Source: UBA10364 sp049611965 (GTDB lineage: Bacteria > Bacteroidota > Bacteroidia > Flavobacteriales > Schleiferiaceae). From it: a DNA stretch of 52,236 nucleotides. The position numbers and the translations under genes are program-made. Positions 17,032-24,839 of the stretch are shown in pieces (position 1 is the first letter of the stretch; each line of letters opens with the position of its first letter). The notes below the pieces were generated by a model. The model searched no databases, was not told the origin of the DNA, and worked only from the letters and a program-made list of their open reading frames with translations. The stretch is from positions 1 to 52,236 of the forward strand of contig JBMZBC010000010.1 in assembly GCA_049611965.1 (NCBI GenBank). The letters run 5' to 3'.

Positions 17032-19333
17032 TTACGGATTGTATATAGATAACGGTAAAATTTTTTGTGTGCCTCCACTGTGGTCTTTAACGCTGACTTT
17101 CAGCAGGTAAACACCGCTCTGTGGCGCTGTCCCATACCAATCAAAGGGCCTGATTTCGACTTGCTGCAGCCCTTCGCTCAAGGGCTGTTTTTCCATCGGG
17201 AAGGCGATGGGGCGGCCGGAGGCCGTATGGACCGAAAGTGAGAGTTCAGCGCCGGCCGCCACACGAAGGCGGAGCAATGCTGTTGGCGAGAAATTTAAGG
17301 GATCGTAGGAGATGTTGGGCTGGAGCAGTTCAATATTGAAATCAGGTTGGAGCAGGTTCAAATGTGAAATGGAATTGGGTGCATTTGGCGAAGCTTCACT
17401 AGGATTGGAGTGAATGAAATGGTGCGGGGACCAGTTGAGAGAATCGGCCCCTGAAACTTGAAAGGAAATGCGTTCCGCGCTGTGTTTTTCGTACATAGGA
17501 TGATGCCAGGGAGCGTAGGTCATCGCGTCAACGAGCTTGCCGTAAGGGCCAATTAGTTCTAGCGAAGTTGATTCGTTTGGGAGCGAAAATGGGGCGGGGA
17601 TGGCGAGGAATTGGTCCGAAAGAATGAGGGGAAACAGGACTTCTCTCCCATTAAATGGGGCTACATCAGGATCTATAAGGTCAACATCGGTTAGTCCAGT
17701 TACAGGGCTTTTTCGCAGTTGAAGTTCTTGGAGAATCACAGGAAAAGTTTGTGGGTTATGGAGTTCGATGAATTCCTCTAGATTATCTGGGTTGAAGTGT
17801 ACCTCCGAAAGGTAGATGAGCGAGGTATCCGGCCACTGAACAGGTTCGAATTGCACAGTGGTATCGCCCAGATGCTTGGGTAATGGAATGCCTGTGGGCA
17901 GAAGGTAGGGTCTGAGCGGATCGTAAAAGGATTGGAGTGCTGCAGAAGATTCAAGGCTCATATACGGCCAAAGTGAGTGTGGAAAACAGGCAAAGGAATT
18001 GCCTTGGTGGTCGGCATAGAAGTGGGTGGATCGTTCAGAAGGAAGGCTGCCGACATTTAGCCATTTAGGGCTGTAGGTGGAAAGTGGTGCAGGGTGGAAT
18101 TGGCTCCAAAGGCCAGTGAGGCTATCTGAAGTGAGGAGGAAATCGCCCATTTCTTGATGGGGCTCAAAGTTGAATCTGTAGGGCTGAAGGGTGAGGATGA
18201 TACCGTCTTTTTCTATGATCAATACGGCTTCTTTTGGGAACTTTACATTCGAGAATCTACAGAGGCCACTATCTATATCGAGCGAGTAGCCTTTGGTATT
18301 ACCGTCTTTTTCCAGCACAGTTAGTTCGGCATCTGCAATGGCCAATTCACTTTGAAGGTCTATGAAGTATCCGCCATATTCTTCGAAGGGATGTATAGCG
18401 GTAACCCAGCAAGATTTCGAGCCGGGATATTGAATGGTAAGGGAAGTGATTGATCCAAAACTCAAGTTATTTTCGGCATCTTCTGCGGGAGGCAGCAGGA
18501 GGTCAAAGCTTCCCTGAGGCAATGGGCGAGAACTTTCTGCATGCCACAATTGATCGTAGTGGTTGGTAATGGTTAGGGTGTCGCTGAATGCGCCGCTCTT
18601 GAGAAGGTAGGCGTTGGTGCTTCCTGCCGTTTGGCACCATTCGTCCCATTCAATTTCTAAGGTAAATGGGTCGATAACGTCGGATTTCAGAATTTTAGGT
18701 CCAAGCGTGTCTGGAAAATCATAGCCTTCGACGAGGAGTGTGGAAAACAAAAACTTATCCACACGAGAGCTGGTGTAACGAGCGTAAATACTAAGTGATT
18801 CGCTGCGCATTAATGTGCTGTCCGTGCAGGAGAATAACAGGGAGTCTGCATCGAATACTGAAAATTTCGCTGCAGTATCGCGCTCAATCTTTAACGCTAT
18901 CTCAGGCTTGCTATGGTCTACATACTCAGGAAAGTTTGCCAAAACAGTGTCCTTATAGGTCGTATGTAGTAGCAGGCTGAGGTTGTCTGAGGAGGTCCCG
19001 CCCAGCTGTATGGCGTAGTAGTTTCCCTGGTTTTCTAAGAACCGGAATTCGCAGTAGTTGGAGCTCGACGGATTAAATTCCATGATCATCCCTAAGCGCC
19101 ACTGCCCTCCAAGACCTGCTTTGCTCGGGCGCCGCCAGGTCAAGGACCCTGCGCTCGNNNNNNNNNNCCGAGCGCAGGCCTTCAGATGAAAAATTCATCC
19201 AGGAAGTATCCCCGCTCCAAGAAGTGCTGGGCGAGGTCAGGGAGTCGGAAATACGGTGGAATTGGCCATTAATACTGTTAGAAATGAGGCAAATCAAAAA
19301 GGTTAGTGCGAGACGCAACAAGGGGCTTTTCAT
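17032..19333 (-). CDS. Secreted lamin-tail-domain protein, interrupted by scaffold gap
   Basis: One gene is broken by the N-run at 19158-19167. The upstream piece starts at ATG 19333 with a Sec signal peptide (MKSPLLRLALTFLICLISNS, cleavage near NGQ). The downstream piece runs from codon AGC at 19155 to the stop at 17032 and contains ~705 residues. It has a lectin/LamG-like N-terminal part, a lamin tail domain near the C-terminal half (YLSEVHFNPDNLEEFIELHNP ... LVDAMTYAPWHHP) and a C-terminal FlgD/T9SS-like beta domain ending in GVYLLKVSV. The two pieces are out of phase across ten Ns, so the gap length is wrong; a multiple of three would restore the frame. It is probably cell-surface or secreted; role unknown. 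Confidence 0.8.
19148..19178. other. Scaffold gap (10 N) flanked by a 10-bp inverted repeat
   Basis: The Ns occupy 19158-19167. CCTGCGCTCG at 19148-19157 and CGAGCGCAGG at 19169-19178 are exact reverse complements. The contigs probably ended in a GC-rich palindrome inside the lamin-tail gene. The missing sequence and its true length are unknown. Confidence 0.95.
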
Positions 19334-19348
19334 ACGGCGGATTAAGGT

Positions 19349-19356
19349 TAGCTTTG
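19349..19356 (+). promoter_or_regulatory. -7 promoter element of asd
   Basis: TAGCTTTG is an exact TAnnTTTG match 27 bases before the asd ATG, in the 50-base gap between divergent genes. Confidence 0.5.
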
Positions 19357-19383
19357 TAGGGTTCTAAATAAGTTAGTGCATTT

Positions 19384-20379
19384 ATGAGAATTGCAGTAGT
19401 AGGCGCAACCGGAATGGTGGGCCAGATCATTTTGAAAGTTTTGGCGGAGCGCAGTTTCCCAGTAACCGAGTTGATTCCAGTTGCTTCTTCAAAAAGCGTT
19501 GGTAAAACGGTGACCTTTGGGGCCAGAGATTGGACCATCAAGAGTTTAGAGGATGCTGTAGCCGCTACACCGGATTTAGCCCTGTTCTCAGCGGGTGGAA
19601 ATACCTCTTTAGAGTGGGCGCCAAAGTTCGCTGCGGTGGGAACGAGAGTCGTAGATAACTCGAGCGCTTGGCGCATGGACCCGACTAAAAAGTTGGTAGT
19701 TCCGGAGATCAATGCTGATGTATTGACTGAAGAGGATATGATTATCGCTAATCCAAACTGTTCTACCATTCAGCTCGTAGTTGCACTTAATCCATTGCAC
19801 CAGGCTTATGGCGCGAAACGTGTATTAGTAAGCACCTATCAAAGCGTTACGGGAACGGGTAAAGCTGCTGTAGACCAGCTCGAAGGTGAGCGCGTGGGTG
19901 ATGATGTGGACATGGTGTATCCGTACAAGATTGATCGCAACTGTATTCCGCACTGTGATATCTTCTTAGACAACGATTACACCAAAGAGGAAATGAAAAT
20001 GACCCAAGAGACCGTTAAGATTATCGGTGATGAGGGTATCAAATTGGCCGCGACTGCGGTACGTGTCCCTGTTCAAGGCGGACATAGCGAGAGTGTGAAT
20101 GTGGAGTTTGAGCGTCCCTTTGAGATAGCAGACGTTAAGAAGCTTTTGAGCGAAACGGATGGGGTTACTCTTCAAGACCAGCCAGAATTCAATACATATC
20201 CAATGCCGTTAATGGCAGAAGGCAAGGACGATGTTTTCGTGGGCCGATTGCGCCGTGATTTCACTACGGACAATGCCCTTAACATGTGGGTGGTCAGCGA
20301 TAACCTGCGTAAAGGTGCCGCAACAAACACGGTTCAGATTGCTGAAGTGCTCTTGAAGAAGGGCTTTGTGAAGAACTAA
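19384..20379 (+). CDS. asd: Aspartate-semialdehyde dehydrogenase
   Basis: The 331-residue NADPH enzyme reduces aspartyl phosphate to aspartate semialdehyde, feeding lysine/diaminopimelate, threonine and methionine synthesis. A Rossmann start VVGATGMVGQ lies at 5-14. Catalytic C126 is in NPNCSTIQ, and the substrate-binding/acid-base segment RVPVQGGHSESV is present. The length fits the bacterial short form. It starts 27 bases downstream of a promoter element and is divergent from the lamin-tail gene. msrA follows after 65 bases with no clear terminator between them, so the two may be cotranscribed. Confidence 0.97.
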   Translation: MRIAVVGATGMVGQIILKVLAERSFPVTELIPVASSKSVGKTVTFGARDWTIKSLEDAVAATPDLALFSAGGNTSLEWAPKFAAVGTRVVDNSSAWRMDPTKKLVVPEINADVLTEEDMIIANPNCSTIQLVVALNPLHQAYGAKRVLVSTYQSVTGTGKAAVDQLEGERVGDDVDMVYPYKIDRNCIPHCDIFLDNDYTKEEMKMTQETVKIIGDEGIKLAATAVRVPVQGGHSESVNVEFERPFEIADVKKLLSETDGVTLQDQPEFNTYPMPLMAEGKDDVFVGRLRRDFTTDNALNMWVVSDNLRKGAATNTVQIAEVLLKKGFVKN

Positions 20380-20444
20380 ATCTTTTTCACACTTCGTTGG
20401 CAGAATAGCGGAACAGGTGGCCTTCTTTTTGTGTTATCTATACC

Positions 20445-21044
20445 ATGAGAATTAAAGTATTAGCAATGGCTGTGCTCGGGCTGACCCTGAGCTGTACAGC
20501 ACAAACGAGCAAGAAAATGAGCGATGCGTATGCAATGGCAGTCATTCCAGAGCCCGCTGAGGGTCAAGAAGTAGCCGTATTGGCTTCTGGATGTTTCTGG
20601 GGAACAGAGTTCTATTTACAGAAAGTACCTGGCGTGATAGCAACAACCTGTGGTTATACAGGTGGCGTGGTGAAGAATCCTACCTACCGTGAAGTGTGTA
20701 CAAAGCGTACAGGTCATTACGAGGCGGTGCATGTAGTCTTTGATCCAGATCAAGTAAACTTTGAAGAGTTGGCACGTGTATTCTTCGAAACGCACGACCC
20801 AACACAGCGCGACGGTCAAGGCCCAGACATTGGCCCTCAATACCGCAGTGCAGTATTTTTTCAGAACGAAGCACAGCGGGAAGTAGCTCAGAAACTCAAA
20901 GATCTGTTGATCGCTAAAGGGTACGATGTTGCCACGGAAATCCTTCCTGCTGCTGAATTCTATTCTGCAGAAAACTACCACCAAGATTATTACGACAACA
21001 AAGGAGGAACTCCTTATTGCCACGCACCTAGAAAACTCTTTTAG
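20445..21044 (+). CDS. msrA: Peptide methionine sulfoxide reductase MsrA, predicted lipoprotein
   Basis: The 199-residue enzyme repairs methionine-S-sulfoxide. The MsrA signature GCFWGTE starts at G49, with nucleophile C50, and CGYTGG follows. The second half has the usual HDPTQ and the YHQDYY segment, which carries substrate-binding residues. The N-terminus MRIKVLAMAVLGLTLSCTAQ is a lipoprotein signal with a predicted lipidated Cys at 17. It should therefore act in the periplasm or at the envelope rather than in the cytoplasm. A candidate resolving cysteine lies near the C-terminus in TPYCHA. A bidirectional terminator follows the stop. Confidence 0.95.
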   Translation: MRIKVLAMAVLGLTLSCTAQTSKKMSDAYAMAVIPEPAEGQEVAVLASGCFWGTEFYLQKVPGVIATTCGYTGGVVKNPTYREVCTKRTGHYEAVHVVFDPDQVNFEELARVFFETHDPTQRDGQGPDIGPQYRSAVFFQNEAQREVAQKLKDLLIAKGYDVATEILPAAEFYSAENYHQDYYDNKGGTPYCHAPRKLF

Positions 21045-21059
21045 GTTAGTATCAATGCT

Positions 21060-21091
21060 AAAAAAGCCCGAGCAACTGCTCGGGCTTTTTT
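21060..21091. terminator. Bidirectional terminator msrA / accC
   Basis: The 9-bp stem AGCCCGAGC/GCTCGGGCT has loop AACT, an A-run on the left and six Ts on the right. It separates convergent msrA (stop at 21044) and accC (stop at 21112). Confidence 0.93.
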
Positions 21092-21111
21092 AATTAAATA
21101 ATATTTGAATG

Positions 21112-22461
21112 TTACTCCGCTGGATCTTCCAATACGAAGTCTTCCATGAATTTAGTAGTGTATACACCTTCGCGGAACTTTTCGTTCTTTATCAATTGCT
21201 GGTGGAACGGAATAGTTGTTTTAATTCCTTCGATGATAAATTCGTCCAAAGCACGCTCTAGCTTGTCCAAAGATTCCTCACGCGTACGTGCAGTAATGAT
21301 CAGTTTGGCAATCATAGAGTCGTAATACGGTGGGATAGCGTAGCCGCTGTAACAGTGCGTATCTAAACGAACACCGTGACCGCCTGGCGCGTGGAATGAA
21401 GTAATCACTCCTGGCGAAGGGCGGAAGTCGTTAAATGCATCCTCCGCATTGATTCGAACTTCAATGCTGTGCATCTGAGGCAAGTAGTTTTTACCAGAAA
21501 TCGGCTCTCCGGCGGCAACTTTAATCTGCTCACGAATCAGATCAAAGCCGACTACTTGTTCGGTAATAGGGTGTTCTACCTGGATACGCGTATTCATTTC
21601 CATGAAGTAGAAGTTTCTATCCTTATCTACTAGGAACTCTACAGTACCCGCACCCTCATAAGCGATATATTCTGCTGCTTTCACAGCTGCTTCACCCATT
21701 TTCTTACGGAGTTTATCCGTCATAAACGGTGAAGGTGTTTCTTCAACCAATTTTTGGTGGCGACGTTGTACAGAACAATCACGCTCACTCAAGTGACAAG
21801 CCTTACCGAAGCTATCGCCGATAATCTGTACTTCAATGTGACGTGGCTCGAGAATAAGTTTCTCCATGTACATGCCGTCGTTGCCAAAGGCAGCAGCAGC
21901 CTCGCGGCGAGCACTGTCCCATGCGCCTTGAAGTTCACTCTCCTCTAGAATGGCACGCATACCCTTACCACCACCGCCAGCGGTCGCTTTGATCATTACT
22001 GGGTAGCCTATCTCACGGGCTTTAGTTACTGCATCTTCATAGGTTTCAAGGATACCTTCAGAACCTGGCACACACGGCACACCGGCTTCTTTCATGGTCT
22101 CTTTGGCAGTTGCCTTATCCCCCATTTTATCGATCTGATCACCAGAAGCACCGATAAATTTGATGCCGTGCTCTGCACAGATGCGTGAAAACTTCGCGTT
22201 CTCACTCAAGAAACCGTATCCTGGGTGAATAGCGTCGGCATTGGTAATCTCGGCAGCGGCAATAATATTAGGAATGCTGAGGTAGCTTTCCGAAGATGCT
22301 GCAGGACCAATACATACTGCTTCGTCTGCGAAACGAACGTGCAATGAATCTGCATCTGCAATTGAATAAACGGCCACCGTTTTGATGCCCATTTCTTTAC
22401 AGGTACGAATCACGCGAAGTGCGATCTCACCCCTATTGGCAATGAGTACTTTCTTGAACAT
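21112..22461 (-). CDS. accC: Acetyl-CoA carboxylase, biotin carboxylase subunit
   Basis: The 449-residue ATP-grasp enzyme carboxylates biotin carried on BCCP, the first half-reaction in malonyl-CoA formation. The N-terminus MFKKVLIANRGEIALRVIRT, the nucleotide loop GGGGKGMR (162-169) and the segment MNTRIQVEHPITEQV are all diagnostic of biotin carboxylase. Its length is standard and there is no fused carrier or carboxyltransferase domain. It is the last gene of the DUF177-rpmF-fabH-accB-accC run, 21 bases after accB. Carboxyltransferase genes are not in the window. Confidence 0.97.
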   Translation of the reverse strand: MFKKVLIANRGEIALRVIRTCKEMGIKTVAVYSIADADSLHVRFADEAVCIGPAASSESYLSIPNIIAAAEITNADAIHPGYGFLSENAKFSRICAEHGIKFIGASGDQIDKMGDKATAKETMKEAGVPCVPGSEGILETYEDAVTKAREIGYPVMIKATAGGGGKGMRAILEESELQGAWDSARREAAAAFGNDGMYMEKLILEPRHIEVQIIGDSFGKACHLSERDCSVQRRHQKLVEETPSPFMTDKLRKKMGEAAVKAAEYIAYEGAGTVEFLVDKDRNFYFMEMNTRIQVEHPITEQVVGFDLIREQIKVAAGEPISGKNYLPQMHSIEVRINAEDAFNDFRPSPGVITSFHAPGGHGVRLDTHCYSGYAIPPYYDSMIAKLIITARTREESLDKLERALDEFIIEGIKTTIPFHQQLIKNEKFREGVYTTKFMEDFVLEDPAE

Positions 22462-22482
22462 AACGAGTGTGTTTTCGTAAGG

Positions 22483-22953
22483 TTACGAAGGATCTACCAA
22501 GAACAATGGCTGATCGTATTCGATAGGGCTTTGATCGTCAACTAAGACTTTAACAACCTTACCACTTACTTCACTTTCAATTTCGTTGAAGAGCTTCATC
22601 GCCTCAACGATACAAAGCACATCACCTGGCTTAATCTCAGAACCGACTTTTACGAAAGCATCTTGGTCTGGAGATGGGCTGCGGTAGAATGTTCCAATCA
22701 TTGGAGACTTTACCTCGATGTAGTTGCTGTTATCCTCTGCAGGAGCCTCAGCAGCAGGCGCAGCGGCTGGCGCAGGAGCTGCGGCAACAGGCATAGCAGC
22801 CTGTGGAGCAACGGTTTGAATAATGGTCGGCTGATCAGAACCTTCTGATGCAGTTTTAATGTTAATCTTGAAATCTTCAGTTTCTAGACTCACTTCTTGA
22901 GCGCCGCTTTTCGCAACGAATTTGATGAGTGCTTGGATTTCTTTCAAGTCCAT
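22483..22953 (-). CDS. accB: Acetyl-CoA carboxylase biotin carboxyl carrier protein
   Basis: This 156-residue carrier has a short helical N-terminus, a flexible Ala/Pro-rich linker (~50-72) and a C-terminal biotinyl domain (~78-155). The biotin-accepting lysine is K120 in VEAMKLFNEIE. It shuttles carboxybiotin between AccC and the carboxyltransferase. It lies between fabH (33-base gap) and accC (21-base gap) on the same strand. Confidence 0.97.
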   Translation of the reverse strand: MDLKEIQALIKFVAKSGAQEVSLETEDFKINIKTASEGSDQPTIIQTVAPQAAMPVAAAPAPAAAPAAEAPAEDNSNYIEVKSPMIGTFYRSPSPDQDAFVKVGSEIKPGDVLCIVEAMKLFNEIESEVSGKVVKVLVDDQSPIEYDQPLFLVDPS

Positions 22954-22986
22954 GTTCTTGTGTATTTAGGAATATGAATTTACGAG

Positions 22987-23979
22987 TTATTTTTTATCGA
23001 TGGCCCATTTGACCCACATGGCTCCCCACGTAAATCCGCCACCAAAAGCTGCGAAGAAGATGTTATCACCCTTCTTAAACTTATCTCTGTAGTCCCACAT
23101 CCCAAGCGGGATAGTAGCAGAGGTTGTATTGCCGTACTTTTCAATGTTGACAACCACTTTTTCTTTGGTCAATTCCATTCGACGCGCTGTCGCATCTATA
23201 ATACGTAAGTTGGCTTGGTGAGGAACCAGATAGGCAACATCTTCACCGGTCAAACCATTCTTTTCGAGAAGTTCGGCTGATGTATCCGCCATACGGCTCA
23301 CGGCAAAGCGGAAAACGCTCTGCCCCTCCTGACGGATGGCGTGCTGTTTGTTATCGATAGTTTCGTGAGAAGGAGGAAGGAAAGACCCACCTGCTTCAAT
23401 ACGTAAGAAATCTCGGCCTGTAGCGTCGGTGCGAAGAAGCTCATCTTGTACACCAAGGCCTTCATAGTTTGGCTCCATGAGGGCTACCCCACATCCATCA
23501 CCAAACAAGATACAGGTAGTACGGTCTGTGTAATCAACAATTGAGCTCATTACATCAGAGCCTACGACCAATACTTTCTTGTATTTGCCAGATTCAATAT
23601 AGGCAGCTGCATTACTAACAGCATATAAGAATGAAGAACATGCTGCCTGTAAATCAAAAGCGTAAGCATTCTTAGCACCAATCTCTTGTGCGATGTATGC
23701 TGACGTTATTGCAACGGGCATATCACCAGTTACGGAAGCTAGAATAACGAGGTCAACGTCTTCAACGCTCACTCCGTACTCCTCCTTCATGGCTTCAACG
23801 GCTTTGATTGCTAGATAAGAGGCACCGCGGCCTTCTTCTGGTTTAAGGATGCGACGCTCCTTAATTCCGGTTCGAGTAGTAATCCATTCGTCATTGGTTT
23901 CGACCATGGTTTCTAACTCGGCATTCGTTAGAACATACTCTGGAACATACCCTCCGATCGCTGTAATTGCTGCTTTCAT
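22987..23979 (-). CDS. fabH: Beta-ketoacyl-ACP synthase III (FabH)
   Basis: The 330-residue thiolase-fold enzyme condenses acetyl-CoA with malonyl-ACP to start fatty acid synthesis. The catalytic triad is C114 in QAACSSFLYA, H254 in VPHQANLR and N284 in YGNTTSATIP. The N-terminal TNDEWITTRTGI segment is FabH-specific. Length is normal. It follows rpmF after 117 bases that contain a minus-strand terminator-like hairpin, so only part of the upstream transcript may reach it. Confidence 0.97.
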   Translation of the reverse strand: MKAAITAIGGYVPEYVLTNAELETMVETNDEWITTRTGIKERRILKPEEGRGASYLAIKAVEAMKEEYGVSVEDVDLVILASVTGDMPVAITSAYIAQEIGAKNAYAFDLQAACSSFLYAVSNAAAYIESGKYKKVLVVGSDVMSSIVDYTDRTTCILFGDGCGVALMEPNYEGLGVQDELLRTDATGRDFLRIEAGGSFLPPSHETIDNKQHAIRQEGQSVFRFAVSRMADTSAELLEKNGLTGEDVAYLVPHQANLRIIDATARRMELTKEKVVVNIEKYGNTTSATIPLGMWDYRDKFKKGDNIFFAAFGGGFTWGAMWVKWAIDKK

Positions 23980-24037
23980 CGTGCTTTCTTGAGTGGGCTA
24001 AAATAGGCGGTCTATTTTTAAAACCTCATTTAAAACA

Positions 24038-24065
24038 GAAAAAGTAGCCTTATTAGGGGCTACTT
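24038..24065 (-). terminator. Terminator-like hairpin between rpmF and fabH
   Basis: The 8-bp stem AAGTAGCC (24042-24049)/GGCTACTT (24058-24065) has an 8-base loop. Read on the minus strand it is followed by a TTTTTC run. There is no T-run on the plus side, so it is oriented against the rpmF-to-fabH transcript. It may be a partial terminator that lets rpmF be expressed above fabH-accBC. Confidence 0.65.
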
Positions 24066-24096
24066 ATCTGTAAATCAATGATTTATTGACGAAGGC

Positions 24097-24279
24097 TTAT
24101 GCCTTTTCCATTACCACTTTACCCTTGTAGTAAAGTTTTCCTTCGTGCCAGTGTGCACGGTGGTAAAGGTGTGCCTCGCCAGTAGTAGGGCAAATCGCTA
24201 ATTGCTGATCGGCCGCTTTGTAGTGAGTTCTGCGCTTGTCTCTTCTCGTGCTTGACTGTCTGCGCTTAGGATGTGCCAT
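24097..24279 (-). CDS. rpmF: 50S ribosomal protein L32
   Basis: This 60-residue basic protein has the L32 N-terminus MAHPKRRQSSTRRDKRR followed by the C-terminal CPTTGEAHLYHRAH segment. Only one cysteine is present (residue 29), so the four-Cys zinc site of some L32 proteins is absent. It follows the DUF177 gene by eight bases, the arrangement conserved across many bacteria, and precedes fabH. Confidence 0.97.
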   Translation of the reverse strand: MAHPKRRQSSTRRDKRRTHYKAADQQLAICPTTGEAHLYHRAHWHEGKLYYKGKVVMEKA

Positions 24280-24287
24280 ATCTAATA

Positions 24288-24788
24288 CTATTTATTATTC
24301 AACAAGTTTTTTAATTGATCCCATCTAGGATCAGTCTCTTTTTCATTTTCTTCTTCGTCTTCTATAAAATCCTCAAGGCCATTTCCAGCATTCGGTCCAT
24401 TTAGTTTAGGCGGAATGCTTAAAACGATTAATTCGTACAAGTACTGAGCAATATTAAACGAGTGTTCGCCGTGCGGCAAGATGAGTAACTCATCGTTTTC
24501 GTCGTTGTATTCCTCACCGAACTTAACCTGCATGGAGAAACTATTTTCCAGTTCCTGAGTATAGGCTTCGTTCGTCACGTCGCAAGGTGCAGTGATGCTT
24601 CCGCTGAATGAAAAGTCCAAATCAAGAACAGTTTCACTTTTCAACATTTTCATCTGAGCTACGCCTTTTAAGTTGCTGTAGTCTGAGAATTCAAAAAGTT
24701 CAAAGAACGTATCATTCAAATCGTAATTAAACTCGTGAGAACCAAGCTTTAAGCCAATATATGTTATGGTAAAGTCTTTGGTCTTCAT
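24288..24788 (-). CDS. yceD: DUF177/YceD family protein
   Basis: The 166-residue acidic protein of the YceD (DUF177) family is widely found next to rpmF; in plants and bacteria the family has been linked to 23S rRNA accumulation. The family core is visible in DLDFSFSGSITAPCDVTNEAY, and the end is acidic (EDEEENEKETDPRWDQLKNLL). A TTG at 24815 lies inside the promoter element, so the ATG at 24788 (MKTKDFTITYIGLKLG) is the start. A TAnnTTTG element sits 24 bases upstream, making this first gene of the rpmF-fabH-accBC operon. Confidence 0.88.
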   Translation of the reverse strand: MKTKDFTITYIGLKLGSHEFNYDLNDTFFELFEFSDYSNLKGVAQMKMLKSETVLDLDFSFSGSITAPCDVTNEAYTQELENSFSMQVKFGEEYNDENDELLILPHGEHSFNIAQYLYELIVLSIPPKLNGPNAGNGLEDFIEDEEENEKETDPRWDQLKNLLNNK

Positions 24789-24812
24789 TAGTTTCCCATC
24801 TGAATGAGCGTG

Positions 24813-24820
24813 CAAAGATA
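24813..24820 (-). promoter_or_regulatory. -7 promoter element of the yceD-rpmF-fabH-accBC operon
   Basis: TATCTTTG on the minus strand lies 24 bases before the ATG at 24788 and just after the pdxA stop codon. Confidence 0.55.
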
Positions 24821-24839
24821 TTCAAATTGTTGAAAACTT

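Noticed and set aside
19148..19178. Inverted repeat considered as an insertion-sequence end
   Set aside because: No transposase, no target duplication, and the repeat is only 10 bp and immediately flanks the Ns; an assembly break in a palindrome explains it better.
19278..19769. 163-residue minus-strand frame overlapping asd
   Set aside because: It lies opposite a well-supported asd gene and shows no domain signal.
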